From the NCBI GenBank assembly GCA_017616895.1, contig JAFZXE010000005.1:62001-126000 (forward strand): DNA of 64,000 nt, read 5' to 3'. Both the position numbers and the translations under genes were made by a program. This document shows positions 52,395 through 61,736 of the stretch, piece after piece (position 1 is the first letter of the stretch; each line of letters starts with the position of its first letter). The notes under the pieces were generated by a model. The model was not told the DNA's origin. It made no database searches and saw only the letters and a program-made list of their open reading frames with translations. The stretch is from Bacteroidales bacterium. GTDB taxonomy: Bacteria; Bacteroidota; Bacteroidia; Bacteroidales; P3.

Positions 52395-52838
52395 ATGGCA
52401 GGGAATACGATAAATGTTCAGGGCAGCTATATCGACATACACGACAACGAGGTGGTGAACTTGAATGTTGAGAAAGGTGAGATTAGGCTGTCTGAGGGCA
52501 GATGTAAGATGTCTGGTGTGGACGATGCGGCTTCGGTGCTTACCGGGAATGCCGACTTTATGGCTATCATGCGGAAGGCGGTGGATGCGGGCTTCTGCGT
52601 GGATGAAAGCGGGCGGTTTCGTTGGGGCGTGAAGTTGGAGGCGGCTTACTTTGCTTCGGTGGCGAGCCACAGGTTGGAGCTGTCGAAGAAGCACGATAAG
52701 GACGGCGATTTGATGATATCGTGGAAGCCGTTTGAAGCGTTGTTCGGATTGAAAGACCTGAGATTGTCGTATAACGACTACCAAAAGTGCGCCACAAAGG
52801 TGCGTCGCAAGAGCGAAATCGACGCTCTGTTCCGTTAG
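52395..52838 (+). CDS. Protein with N-terminal DIHDN motif
   Basis: A 147-residue protein that opens with INVQGSYIDIHDNEVVN, matching the tail of the preceding protein, then continues with a charged, helical domain (about 55-147). Proteins with this DIHDN peptide are common in Bacteroidota mobile or accessory regions, but I know no function. An intrinsic terminator follows. Confidence 0.75.
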   Translation: MAGNTINVQGSYIDIHDNEVVNLNVEKGEIRLSEGRCKMSGVDDAASVLTGNADFMAIMRKAVDAGFCVDESGRFRWGVKLEAAYFASVASHRLELSKKHDKDGDLMISWKPFEALFGLKDLRLSYNDYQKCATKVRRKSEIDALFR

Positions 52839-52863
52839 CAAAAGATTGATTTTTATATACCTT

Positions 52864-52897
52864 AACCTCCTACAGTGGTCCATTGTAGGAGGTTTTT
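52864..52897 (+). terminator. Intrinsic terminator after the DIHDN gene pair
   Basis: An 11-bp perfect stem AACCTCCTACA / TGTAGGAGGTT, a 9-nt loop and a T-run. Confidence 0.9.
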
Positions 52898-53025
52898 CTG
52901 TTTTGATGGCTGTAGTTTTGCAATCGAAATCGAAAACAAATTTTTAACCAGAGTTGAAGCGGAGGAAGTCTCGCGAGAATCGGTGGCCACCCTTCTGAAA
53001 ACTTCTCTCGCAAAACTCAAAAAAC

Positions 53026-53439
53026 ATGGGTACAAAAAATTCTAAAAAAACAACCAGAAAACAAGTTTTCATCAACAACACACGCATGAACACACAGACG
53101 GTTTATACCGAAAACGGCAACATCAACATCTATCCCTGCAGCTTCGAGCTGGGGCAGCACATAGTGCTGAACGGCAACACTGCGAGCCAGAAAGGCCGCA
53201 TGATTACCGACGACTCGGGCACCTCTCACTTCATGCCATACGCCGTGGATAGCGGTAGTCGTTATGACGAGCTTTTCGCCACCACCAACGGTGAGGTGAA
53301 GCGTACCAAGAAGAACGTCATCGTGAAGCTTTCGCTGCCCATCGCAATAGGTCCGATGGCCATTGTGGAAGCGCTGAGTGATCAGATTCAGGAGATGGTC
53401 AAGTTTATATGGTCGAACCAAAACAACTTCAGAAAATGA
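53026..53439 (+). CDS. Small hypothetical protein upstream of DUF3987 gene
   Basis: A 137-residue protein. The first 14 residues are basic (GTKNSKKTTRKQ); the middle looks beta-rich. Family unknown. Its TGA overlaps the ATG of the next gene (ATGA), so they are translationally coupled. Genes in this position are often helper proteins of VirE_N/DUF3987 elements; this one I cannot assign. Confidence 0.65.
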   Translation: MGTKNSKKTTRKQVFINNTRMNTQTVYTENGNINIYPCSFELGQHIVLNGNTASQKGRMITDDSGTSHFMPYAVDSGSRYDELFATTNGEVKRTKKNVIVKLSLPIAIGPMAIVEALSDQIQEMVKFIWSNQNNFRK

Positions 53440-55811
53440 GTGTACATGTGATTTACTATAAGAACGGCGCGAAGATGATGCGTCCTGTGACGACGAGAGA
53501 GTCCTATCTGACGCTGCGCGGAAGCCGCAAGCAGAAAGCGACGGTGATGGCCGTGAGGAACGGCGACGAGACGCAGAAGACACACTTGCTGCAGATGAAC
53601 TACAGCTGTTTGCCGGGCGAGGACGGCAAGCTGAAAGGCGCGACACAAGCGAGCAACACTGTCGGTATGGATATCGACCACATCAAGGCCGAGGAGATGG
53701 AGTGCGTGAGGGAACGCATACTTTCTAAACGCGAGGAGCTGGGGTTGCTGATGCTCGAAAAGAGTGCGCGCGGAGCGGGATACCATCTGGTATTCCGCCG
53801 CCGTCCGGAGCTCTCGCAGGAGGAGAACCTGCGCTGGGCAAGCGACCTGCTGGACGTCGAATACGACCAAGGGGCGAAGGACATCACGAGGGTGTTCTTC
53901 ACCACGACGGATTCGGAGGACGACCTTTTGTTTCTGGATGACGAGCTGTTCAGCCTTACCCCCCAGCCCCCTCTCCTGAAGGAGATGGGGAGTGAAGGGA
54001 ACAATGGGAGTGATGGGAAAAATGAGAGTGATGGGAGCAATGGGAATTGTGGGAATGGCGAGGATTGCAAATCCGCTCCAACGAGTAAATCTGCTTCAAC
54101 AAGTGATTCTGAGGGGAGCGTTACAGTGTTACAGTGTTACAGTTCGGATAAAGCCATATCCAACGGAAGGGGTGAGAAGGATAATGTGTGTTATCCGACG
54201 GAGTATAAGGGCGTTGCGTATAAGGACATTATCGCCAAATACTGGGATATGTTCAACGACGGCAAGGAACCGCAGGAGGGCGACCGCGACACGCTGACCT
54301 ACCAGCTGGCTTGCGACCTGAGGCACATCTGTGGCCGCAATGCCGAATGGCTCGACCAGGTGATTCCGTGCTATGACGGCTTTCCGCTGGAGGAGAAGCG
54401 CAAGAAGATTGAGAATGCACTGCTGGCGAAAAGCGAGGGTATGCCCTACAGGTTGAGACAGGTGCTGCAGACGCTGAAATCGGCTGAAGCCATGAAAGCC
54501 TGCGGTGGTACGCTGACAAGGCCTCCTGAGATGCCGAAGAAGCTGCCGGCTCTGGTGAAGCTGTTGACGAAAAACGTGCCGTCGTTCTACAAGCCCGCTG
54601 TGGCGGCTGCGGTGTTCCCTGCGCTGGGTGCGCACATGCACGGGGTGAAGTTCCGCTACTGGGACAACGTGGAGCATGAGGCGACTTTCATGAACGTGCT
54701 GATAGGCCGTCAGAGCATCGGAAAAGGGTGCATCAAGAAGCCGATAGAGTATATCATGGAAGATATCCGGCAGAGAGACATACCCAACCGCCAGCGTGAA
54801 GCCGAATGGAAGCAGAAGAACCCGGGCGCCAAGCAGAAGAAAGACCCGAGGCCGACGGACATCTGCATTCAGATGCTTGTGGACAACCTCACTGATGCGG
54901 TATTTAACCAGCGCATCGTGGATGCCAACAACAACGGCGAGCGCTTCATCTACACCATAGTCGATGAGATTGACGCACTGAAAAAGGTGACGTCGAAGAA
55001 CTCGACGGACGAGGTGGGTTTGCTGATACGCAAGGCGTTCGACAACTCGCTGGCCGGACAGGAGCGAGTGGGCGCCGACTCGGTGAGCGGCATCGCACCC
55101 TTGCGTTGGAACTTCAACGCCAGCACGACCCCTCCGAACGCAAGAAAATTCTTCAGCAAGATGGTGAACGACGGAACGGTGAGCCGTCTGGACGTGGCGA
55201 CGATAATACGCAATGACGACGACATGACACCTCCGATACTTGGAATCTATGACGAAAAGTTTGCGCAGGAGCTGAAACCCTACATAGAGCGCTTGGAGGC
55301 TTCGAGCGGGTTGATTGAATGCAAGGCGGCCAACCAGCTGTCGAAGCAGATGTGCGACGAAAACAGGGATACGATGCGTCTCTATGACTCGGAGGCATAC
55401 GAGGTGCTGAGCTACAGGGCAAACGTGATTGCGTGGCTGAAGGGTATGCTGCTGTTTGTGGCGGGCGGATACAAGTGGACGAAAGAGATTGCCGACTTCG
55501 TGCGTTGGAGCCAGCAGTACAACCTGTGGTGCAAGATGCTCTACTTCGGCCAACAGCTGGAGCGAGAGCTGCGAGAAGAGACGGAGATTATGCGCCAGTC
55601 GGGGCCTCAGAACCTCCTGAACCTGCTGCCCGACGAGTTCAACCGCGAGGACTATCGGCTGATGCGTCAGCGTCAGGGTCGCAGCGGAAACGGCGACAGC
55701 ACCCTGCGTGTGTGGGTTAACCGCGGATATATAACGCAGGATGTGGCAACCGGAAGGTACAGCAAGACGGAGGAGTATCTTGAGAAGTTTAAAAGTTCAA
55801 CGGTTCAATAG
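53436..55811 (+). CDS. VirE_N / DUF3987 protein (BT4734-like)
   Basis: A 791-residue protein from the ATG at 53436, which overlaps the previous stop. Residues about 1-170 match the VirE N-terminal domain family (GMDIDHI, EKSARGAGYHLVFRR). After a low-complexity linker (about 178-245; Gly/Asn/Ser-rich) comes a helical segment and then DUF3987 (about 360-700) with LIGRQSIGKGCIKKP and a Walker B-like YTIVDEIDAL. Such proteins are primase/helicase-like genes of Bacteroidota elements. The linker contains a 27-nt copy of the GTTACAGTG repeat (54118-54144) and other intergenic-type sequence, including a CCCAGCCCCCTCTCC stretch at about 53963. Confidence 0.85.
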   Translation: MSVHVIYYKNGAKMMRPVTTRESYLTLRGSRKQKATVMAVRNGDETQKTHLLQMNYSCLPGEDGKLKGATQASNTVGMDIDHIKAEEMECVRERILSKREELGLLMLEKSARGAGYHLVFRRRPELSQEENLRWASDLLDVEYDQGAKDITRVFFTTTDSEDDLLFLDDELFSLTPQPPLLKEMGSEGNNGSDGKNESDGSNGNCGNGEDCKSAPTSKSASTSDSEGSVTVLQCYSSDKAISNGRGEKDNVCYPTEYKGVAYKDIIAKYWDMFNDGKEPQEGDRDTLTYQLACDLRHICGRNAEWLDQVIPCYDGFPLEEKRKKIENALLAKSEGMPYRLRQVLQTLKSAEAMKACGGTLTRPPEMPKKLPALVKLLTKNVPSFYKPAVAAAVFPALGAHMHGVKFRYWDNVEHEATFMNVLIGRQSIGKGCIKKPIEYIMEDIRQRDIPNRQREAEWKQKNPGAKQKKDPRPTDICIQMLVDNLTDAVFNQRIVDANNNGERFIYTIVDEIDALKKVTSKNSTDEVGLLIRKAFDNSLAGQERVGADSVSGIAPLRWNFNASTTPPNARKFFSKMVNDGTVSRLDVATIIRNDDDMTPPILGIYDEKFAQELKPYIERLEASSGLIECKAANQLSKQMCDENRDTMRLYDSEAYEVLSYRANVIAWLKGMLLFVAGGYKWTKEIADFVRWSQQYNLWCKMLYFGQQLERELREETEIMRQSGPQNLLNLLPDEFNREDYRLMRQRQGRSGNGDSTLRVWVNRGYITQDVATGRYSKTEEYLEKFKSSTVQ
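54118..54144 (+). repeat. GTTACAGTG repeat inside the DUF3987 gene
   Basis: A 27-nt copy of the outer arm of the palindrome at 49132-49290. It is in frame and codes for SVTVLQCYS-type residues in the linker. Confidence 0.85.
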
Positions 55812-55820
55812 CACAAAGTT

Positions 55821-56210
55821 ATGATAACGATTGAGAACAATCAGGAGTGTTTCGTGCAGCTCTGGCTTCGGCTGGAGCGCACGAGGCAGCTGCTGGGGAT
55901 GCAGGGTCGGAGGTTCTGCATAAGGCGAGTGCTCCAGTCGTGGCTGGGAACGGAAGCCACCGACGACTTCATCTGGGAGGTGTGCCACAACACCGTCATC
56001 GACGACGAACAGCTCTACGGCTACGACACCTTGCCGCCGCCGACCACCCATCCCCGCGAGATCCGCGAGTTCCTCAGGGCGCTGGTGTCGGTGAAGCTGG
56101 GGATAGGGATGCGGAAGGTGGATTTGCGGGCGCTGGACAAGGCATATTCGCTGGCGTTCCCGGGAAGGACACCGATAAACGTAAACAAGAAATCACGGCG
56201 AGGGCCGTGA
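55821..56210 (+). CDS. Small hypothetical protein after DUF3987 gene
   Basis: A 129-residue protein with a helical N-terminus (MITIENNQECFVQLWLRLERTR) and a basic end (KKSRRGP). No family recognised. It starts 9 nt after the DUF3987 gene; its stop codon lies in the right arm of the terminator that ends the transcript. Confidence 0.65.
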   Translation: MITIENNQECFVQLWLRLERTRQLLGMQGRRFCIRRVLQSWLGTEATDDFIWEVCHNTVIDDEQLYGYDTLPPPTTHPREIREFLRALVSVKLGIGMRKVDLRALDKAYSLAFPGRTPINVNKKSRRGP

Positions 56211-56216
56211 TTTTGT
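56190..56216 (+). terminator. Intrinsic terminator overlapping the stop codon
   Basis: Stem AAATCACGGC / GCCGTGATTT with the loop GAGG and a T-rich tail. The TGA of the preceding gene (56208-56210) is part of the stem. Confidence 0.85.
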
Positions 56217-56271
56217 TTTGCCCACACACACCATGTCCTCATGCTTGCCTACTTACCATTCAAATTCCCGT

Positions 56272-56296
56272 TGTTGCGGATATGTTATCCGCAACA
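56272..56296. repeat. Perfect 11-bp inverted repeat
   Basis: TGTTGCGGATA, loop TGT, TATCCGCAACA. A second hairpin, GGGATT-TGC-AATCCC, follows at about 56307-56321. Their role is unknown; such GCGGAT repeats recur in Bacteroidales intergenic DNA as I recall. Confidence 0.7.
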
Positions 56297-56405
56297 CCAT
56301 CTATCCGGGATTTGCAATCCCAACCTAACAAAGTCAAGGCCCCAGCACCTGTCCCAACCAATCAGGGAATAAACAGGCGACTCAACCGAGCCGCCTTTCT
56401 GCTTT

Positions 56406-56456
56406 AAATTTCGGGGGATTCGGCTGAAACGGTAAAATAAATTTCGGGGGATTCGG
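56406..56456. repeat. Direct repeat downstream of dxs
   Basis: An 18-nt sequence, AAATTTCGGGGGATTCGG, occurs at 56406-56423 and 56439-56456, next to the dxs stop. Confidence 0.8.
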
Positions 56457-56461
56457 GAAGG

Positions 56462-58372
56462 TCACAGCGCGGCTTCGACTATGCTGTCGATGTCCAAGCC
56501 GCACTCTCTGTGGAGTTCGGCTACGGAGCCGTGTTCGATGAAGCGGTCGGGGAGGCCGAGGATGGTCACTGGGGTGGGGCAGAGGTGGGCTTCGAAATAT
56601 TCCACCACCGCTGAGCCGAGTCCTCCTTTCTTCACGCCGTCTTCGACTGTGACCACCTTGCGGAATCCGCCGGCGATGATGTAGTCGAGTATCTCGGTGT
56701 CGATGGGTTTGAGAAACCGCATGTCATATACGGCGGCCGATACGCCTTTCTGACGCAGGCGCTCGGCGGCTTCGAGTGCGCGGTTGCCGATGGGGCCGAG
56801 TGTGAGTATCGCCACTTCGTCGCCGCGACGCAGACAGCGTCCTCGTCCGATGGCTATCTTCTCCATCGGGGTGTGCCAGTCGCTGTGTTCGGCGGCTCCG
56901 CGAGGATAACGTATTACGAAAGGTCCCATATCGGGCAGCTGGGCGGTGTACATCATGTTGCGCAGTTCTCGCTCGTCGAGAGGGGCGCAGATGGTCAGAT
57001 TGGGTATTGGACGCAAGTAGGCCAGGTCGAACATGCCGTGATGTGTCGCTCCGTCTTCGCCCACAAGTCCCGCTCGGTCGAGACACATCACCACGTTGAG
57101 TTTCTGCAGCGCCACATCGTGAATCACCTGGTCGTAGGCCCGCTGCATGAACGACGAGTAGATGTTGCAGAACGGCACCATGCCCTGCGAGGCGAGTCCT
57201 GCCGCAAAGGTGACGGCGTGCTGCTCGGCGATGCCTACGTCGAATGCGCGGTCGGGCATCCGCTCCATCATCAGGTTGAGCGAGCATCCTGTGGGCATAG
57301 CCGGCGTGATGCCTACTATCTTCGGGTTCTTCTCGGCCAACTCTATGATGGTGTGTCCGAAGACCTCTTGGTATTTTAATTTTGAATTTTGAATTCCGAA
57401 TTTTGAATTATTAGGGTCGAGGGGAGTGTTGGGTTGGGTGGAGAGACGTTTGCCTGTGGCCGGGTCGAACATCCCGGGTGCGTGATATTCAATCGGGTTG
57501 CGCTCGGCTTCGAGCAGACCTTTGCCTTTCTTGGTGACTATATGCAGCAGTTTCGGCCCCTTGATATGTTTCATGCGGTCGAGCACCGTGACCAGCTCGT
57601 CGATGTCGTGTCCGTCGATGGGGCCGAAATAGCGGAGTCCCAACGACTCGAAGAGGTTGCTGTCGCGTTTCAGCAGGGCCGACTTGGCGAGAAACAGCAT
57701 CTTGGCCAGGAAGTTGCGGCTGCGTTTCTTGCGGTCGGAGTCGCCACCGAGACGACGCCACACGGCTTCGCGGAAGCGGTTGTAGCGAGGCGATGCGGTG
57801 ATGTGCACCAAACTGCGGCTAAGTCCGCCCACCGACTTGTCTATCGAGATGCCGTTGTCGTTGAGTATCACGAGTATGTTCGACTTGCTGACCGCCACGT
57901 TGTTCAACGCTTCGAAGGCTTCGCCACCGGTCATCGAGCCGTCGCCGATGACGGCTATATGCTGCCGTTCGGTTTCGCCCTGCAGCTTCGACGCCACCGC
58001 CATCCCCAACGCTGCCGAGATAGAAGTGGAGGAGTGTCCGGTGCCGAAAGCGTCATACTCGCTCTCGTTCATCTTCGGGAATCCGCTCAAGCCCCCTTTG
58101 GTTCTTATCGACGGGAAGCGGTCTTTTCGTCCCGTGAGAATCTTGTGGGCGTAAGCCTGATGACCGACATCCCAGATGAGTTTGTCGTCGGGGGTGTTGA
58201 AGACATAGTGCAGCGCCACCGTCAGCTCCACCACACCCAGCGACGAGGCCAGGTGTCCGGGATGGGTGGCTATGGTTTCGATGATATATCGGCGCAACTC
58301 GTCGCAGAACCCTTTCAGTTCTGTGCGTTTCAGTTTCCTCAGGTCGTCAGGAGTGTTTATCTTCTCGAGCAC
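56462..58372 (-). CDS. dxs: 1-deoxy-D-xylulose-5-phosphate synthase
   Basis: A 636-residue thiamine enzyme. The TPP motif GDGSMTGGEAFEALNN at about 145-160 and the catalytic Glu in DVGIAEQHAVTFAAG near 375-389 are both clear. It joins pyruvate and glyceraldehyde-3-phosphate into DXP for isoprenoids, thiamine and (via PdxA) vitamin B6. Around residues 320-334 the sequence NSKFGIQNSKLKYQE is encoded by an AATTC/AATTTTGAA-type intergenic microsatellite in the linker between domains I and II. The same repeat also precedes the gene at about 58381-58409. Confidence 0.96.
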   Translation of the reverse strand: MLEKINTPDDLRKLKRTELKGFCDELRRYIIETIATHPGHLASSLGVVELTVALHYVFNTPDDKLIWDVGHQAYAHKILTGRKDRFPSIRTKGGLSGFPKMNESEYDAFGTGHSSTSISAALGMAVASKLQGETERQHIAVIGDGSMTGGEAFEALNNVAVSKSNILVILNDNGISIDKSVGGLSRSLVHITASPRYNRFREAVWRRLGGDSDRKKRSRNFLAKMLFLAKSALLKRDSNLFESLGLRYFGPIDGHDIDELVTVLDRMKHIKGPKLLHIVTKKGKGLLEAERNPIEYHAPGMFDPATGKRLSTQPNTPLDPNNSKFGIQNSKLKYQEVFGHTIIELAEKNPKIVGITPAMPTGCSLNLMMERMPDRAFDVGIAEQHAVTFAAGLASQGMVPFCNIYSSFMQRAYDQVIHDVALQKLNVVMCLDRAGLVGEDGATHHGMFDLAYLRPIPNLTICAPLDERELRNMMYTAQLPDMGPFVIRYPRGAAEHSDWHTPMEKIAIGRGRCLRRGDEVAILTLGPIGNRALEAAERLRQKGVSAAVYDMRFLKPIDTEILDYIIAGGFRKVVTVEDGVKKGGLGSAVVEYFEAHLCPTPVTILGLPDRFIEHGSVAELHRECGLDIDSIVEAAL

Positions 58373-58380
58373 TTCGGCTA

Positions 58381-58497
58381 ATTTTGAATTTTGAAAGTTG
58401 AAAGTTGAGAACTAGCAATTAGCAGTCAGCGGCGGGGGGCTTTTGTTTTTAGTTAGGACTTGTCAGACTTGTCAGACATTTATTGTCTCAACACTGG
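58381..58497. other. Repeat-rich leader before dxs
   Basis: AATTTTGAA/AAAGTTGA-type units and a short TAGCAGTCAGCGG piece; no gene seen. Confidence 0.6.
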
Positions 58498-59487
58498 TCA
58501 CTGTTCACTATTGATCGTCTGATACGCTGGTTTCTTTTTCTCTACCGGTTTGAAGTCTTTGTTGAGTTTCGTGTCGGTGAGGCGGCCTTGTGCGTCCTCG
58601 CGCAGTTCCCAGCGTCCGTTCACGAACACGTAGGCCATCTCTTTGCCCGACGGCACATAGTATTGGAACAATCCCTCCATGCCCGCCACCTGCGGCTCCA
58701 GCTCGTCGAAGATTATCATCTGCTCGGGGGTTTCGTGGGTAACCTGGGTGGTGACGGTGCGGCCGTCTTTCTTGGTGCGCACATTCTCTCGAGAGATGCT
58801 CAGCTGCTTCTCATATCTGAGGTTGACCATAGCCTCTTTGTTGTATTCCAGCACTATGCGGCGGCGGTTTTTGTCTCGCTTGAAGAGAGCCTGACCGAAT
58901 TGCGGCTTGCCGTTTTTGGGATTTATCTGTATCGGCTCAATCACTTTGCGCTGAGTGAGCATCGAGCATCCGTTCCAACCCAGCAGCGTGTAGTATGTCT
59001 TGCCTTCGTATGAAGTCTGTATCAACTCTTGATATACCGACCCCAGCCAGTGGTCGGCGTCGAGCACGCTTTCCTCGCGGTTTATGATTTCGTCGCTCAG
59101 GTCGTGCAGCGGGTAGGCGAACCATGCGTCGTCGTCATCCTCGTCTTTTCCTTTTGCCTGCACAAAGCCGAAACATTCGTATTCGCCGTTGTCCTTCACC
59201 ACCGGCCAAGAGATGATGGTGAACACCTTGTCGGGCGAGCGCAGCACCGACACGTAGTTTGAGAACTGCCAGTTCCACTTTTGCGAGTCTTCCTCCTCGA
59301 ACGCCTGGCTGAAAAGCTCCACCGCCTGTTCGTTGGCGAGGTAGCGCTCGTTGTCGGTAGGTGCGTTCTGCACCTTTTCAAACAGTTGCTGCAGCTGACT
59401 CTGATATTTGCCCATAACCTCCTTGTCCTGGGCTTGTAGAGTGCCGATGGCGGCAACAAGTATCAGCGGTAAAAGTATTTTCTTCAT
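58498..59487 (-). CDS. Exported protein of unknown function
   Basis: A 329-residue protein with a cleavable signal peptide (MKKILLPLILVAAIGTLQAQ). The mature region has a helical start and then beta-rich segments (KWNWQFSNYVSVLRSPDKVF, then GKTYYTLLGWNGCSMLTQRKVIEPI) with no cofactor or catalytic motif that I recognise. The C-terminal 30 residues are basic. Length and context are typical of Bacteroidales periplasmic proteins. It follows the PAP2 phosphatase gene after 26 nt. Confidence 0.75.
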   Translation of the reverse strand: MKKILLPLILVAAIGTLQAQDKEVMGKYQSQLQQLFEKVQNAPTDNERYLANEQAVELFSQAFEEEDSQKWNWQFSNYVSVLRSPDKVFTIISWPVVKDNGEYECFGFVQAKGKDEDDDDAWFAYPLHDLSDEIINREESVLDADHWLGSVYQELIQTSYEGKTYYTLLGWNGCSMLTQRKVIEPIQINPKNGKPQFGQALFKRDKNRRRIVLEYNKEAMVNLRYEKQLSISRENVRTKKDGRTVTTQVTHETPEQMIIFDELEPQVAGMEGLFQYYVPSGKEMAYVFVNGRWELREDAQGRLTDTKLNKDFKPVEKKKPAYQTINSEQ

Positions 59488-59513
59488 ATTTATGAAACGT
59501 TCAGCGTGTGTAT

Positions 59514-60128
59514 TTATTGTATGTCGTTTGGCTGTCGCTTAACTCGTTTGAGGCGTGATTCCACCCATCGTGTGACGAAATGGACGGCAAGACCTATGAC
59601 GATGCCGAGCAGGGCGCCACATATCACGTCGCACGGGTAGTGTTTTCCCAGATAGGGACGACTATAGCATACGAGCAAGGCCCACAGAATAAGCGCGATG
59701 GCAACAATCCATTTGTGTTTTACTTCAACCGCACCGTTGCGGAATGTGTATCGGGCAACAAAAAAAGTGACTAGCGAAAAGATGTTGGTCGCATGCGATG
59801 AAACGAAGCCGTACTGACCGCCGCATCCTGTGCGAAACATGTGCAGGTTGTCAATCACGTGGCAGGGACGCAGCCGTTGGAACACATCTTTGAACGCCAT
59901 AACCGAGATGCGGTCGCCAAGAAGGATACAGAACACAAGGGCTATCAGCACAACCCACCAGCGGCGGGGTTCGTAGCGCAAAGTAAGCAACCCTATGGCT
60001 ATTGAGAACACTATTGTCCACGACCACGACTGACTGGCTATCCACATTATCCAGTCGAGGGTGGGGGAGTTGTGGGAGTTTATCCAAACGAGAGCGTCGG
60101 TGTCCCACGTCAAGAGTCGGTCCATCAT
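59514..60128 (-). CDS. PAP2-family membrane phosphatase
   Basis: A 204-residue protein with several hydrophobic helices. The PAP2 motifs are all there: KDVFQRLRP (motif 1), VSSHA (motif 2) and [13 protein letters not shown] (motif 3, with the catalytic His and Asp). Such enzymes remove phosphate from undecaprenyl or phosphatidic lipids. The start overlaps the end of obgE by 4 nt (ATGA); a second Met directly after the first is an alternative start. Confidence 0.9.
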   Translation of the reverse strand: MMDRLLTWDTDALVWINSHNSPTLDWIMWIASQSWSWTIVFSIAIGLLTLRYEPRRWWVVLIALVFCILLGDRISVMAFKDVFQRLRPCHVIDNLHMFRTGCGGQYGFVSSHATNIFSLVTFFVARYTFRNGAVEVKHKWIVAIALILWALLVCYSRPYLGKHYPCDVICGALLGIVIGLAVHFVTRWVESRLKRVKRQPNDIQ

Positions 60129-61123
60129 TCGGTGGGCTTGTTAAGCATTGCGAAGATGCGGTCCTTCAGTTCCTGCATGTTGAGGCCGCTCACAGAACTG
60201 ATGAAGATGCACTCCACATCTTTCGGCAGATGGCTTTTCAGTTGTGCTATCATCGTCTCGTCGAGCATGTCGCACTTGGTGACCGCCAGTAGCCGCTGTT
60301 TGTCGAGCAGTTCGGGGCTGTAGGTCTCCAGTTCGCCCAGCAGGATTTCGTATTCTTTATTGATGTCGAGTTGCTCGCAGCTGACCATGAACAGCAGGAT
60401 GGAGTTGCGCTCGATATGTCGCAGGAATCGTAATCCGAGGCCTTTCCCTTGGCTGGCACCTTCGATGATACCTGGTATGTCGGCGATGCAGAACGACTGG
60501 TCGTCGCGGTATTTCACGATGCCAAGGTTCGGCACCAACGTCGTAAACGGGTAGTCCGCTATCTCGGGTCGTGCAGCTGAAAGTACGCTCAACAGCGTCG
60601 ATTTGCCGGCATTGGGGAATCCCACCAGTCCTACGTCGGCCAGCATCTTCAGCTCGATGATGATGGTACGCTCAATCGCAGGCTCGCCGGGTTGGGCATA
60701 GCGCGGTGTCTGGTTGGTAGGCGATTTGAAGTGGTCGTTGCCCAATCCTCCGCGTCCGCCTTTGGCGATGATGAGTTCCTCTCCGTCTTCGGTCACCTCG
60801 CCGATGACTTCGCCTGTGTCGGCATCGCGGCACACGCATCCCAGCGGCACATCAAGTATCTGGTCGGCCCCTTGACGGCCTGTCCGCAGGTTCTCGCCTC
60901 CGTTTTGTCCGTCTTCGGCAAATACGTGTTTGGTGTATTTGAGGTGGAGAAGTGTCCATCGCTGTGTGTTGCCACGCAGAATGACGTGACCGCCACGTCC
61001 GCCGTCGCCACCGTCGGGACCTGCTTTGGCGTTATATTTCACACGCAGCAGATGAGCCGAACCGGCGCCGCCTTTTCCTGAGCGGACATACACTTTAACG
61101 TAATCGACGAAGTTGGAGTTCAT
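60125..61123 (-). CDS. obgE: GTPase Obg
   Basis: A 332-residue protein. The N-terminal Obg fold is glycine-rich ([24 protein letters not shown]). The G domain has GFPNAGKST (G1), DIPG (G3) and TKCD (G4). It acts in ribosome assembly and stress control. The C-terminal tail is short, as in other Bacteroidota. The upstream neighbour is adk. Confidence 0.96.
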   Translation of the reverse strand: MNSNFVDYVKVYVRSGKGGAGSAHLLRVKYNAKAGPDGGDGGRGGHVILRGNTQRWTLLHLKYTKHVFAEDGQNGGENLRTGRQGADQILDVPLGCVCRDADTGEVIGEVTEDGEELIIAKGGRGGLGNDHFKSPTNQTPRYAQPGEPAIERTIIIELKMLADVGLVGFPNAGKSTLLSVLSAARPEIADYPFTTLVPNLGIVKYRDDQSFCIADIPGIIEGASQGKGLGLRFLRHIERNSILLFMVSCEQLDINKEYEILLGELETYSPELLDKQRLLAVTKCDMLDETMIAQLKSHLPKDVECIFISSVSGLNMQELKDRIFAMLNKPTE

Positions 61124-61145
61124 CTTTTATTAGGCATTAACACAA

Positions 61146-61703
61146 TTAACCTATAGCTTTGGCGATATTGGCGGCAATCTCCTCGATTTTACCAAGTCCG
61201 TTGATGGCTATCAGTTTGTTCTGTTTCTGGTAGTAGTCGGCCACAGGCTTGGTTTGACGCTCATACTCTTCGAGACGATGCTTGATTGTCTGCTCGTTGT
61301 CGTCGCTTCGACCGCTGGTCTTGGCGCGTTCGAGCATACGGCGTATCAGCTCCTCGCGAGGCACATCGAGGCTCACCATGCAGGTAATCTCGCGGTTGTG
61401 TTTCTTCATCAGCTGGTCGAGTGTCTCGGCCTGCTTCACGTTGCGCGGGAATCCGTCGAACAACATTCCGCGGTCACTCTTGGCGATGGCGTTGTCAATC
61501 ATCTCGACCACGATGTCGTCGCTCACCAGTGAGCCGCTGTCCATGATGCTTTTGATACGTTTGCCCAGTTCTGTCTGGTCGGCTATCTCTTTGCGGAGGA
61601 GGTCGCCGGTGGATATGTGGTTGAGATTGTATTTCTCGACCAGAAATTCTGACTGAGTGCCTTTACCGGCGCCTGGTGCACCAAATATGACGATATTTTT
61701 CAT
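61146..61703 (-). CDS. adk: Adenylate kinase
   Basis: A 185-residue protein. The P-loop GAPGAGKGTQ at 7-16, the AMP-binding STGDLLRKE segment and the LID region RAKTSGRSDDNEQTIKHRLEEY (Arg residues conserved) are present; the LID is the short form without zinc Cys. It interconverts ATP, AMP and ADP. It lies 22 nt before obgE on the same strand. Confidence 0.96.
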   Translation of the reverse strand: MKNIVIFGAPGAGKGTQSEFLVEKYNLNHISTGDLLRKEIADQTELGKRIKSIMDSGSLVSDDIVVEMIDNAIAKSDRGMLFDGFPRNVKQAETLDQLMKKHNREITCMVSLDVPREELIRRMLERAKTSGRSDDNEQTIKHRLEEYERQTKPVADYYQKQNKLIAINGLGKIEEIAANIAKAIG

Positions 61704-61736
61704 GTAAAAGTCTGTTTATGAGGTTGTAGAGTGATG

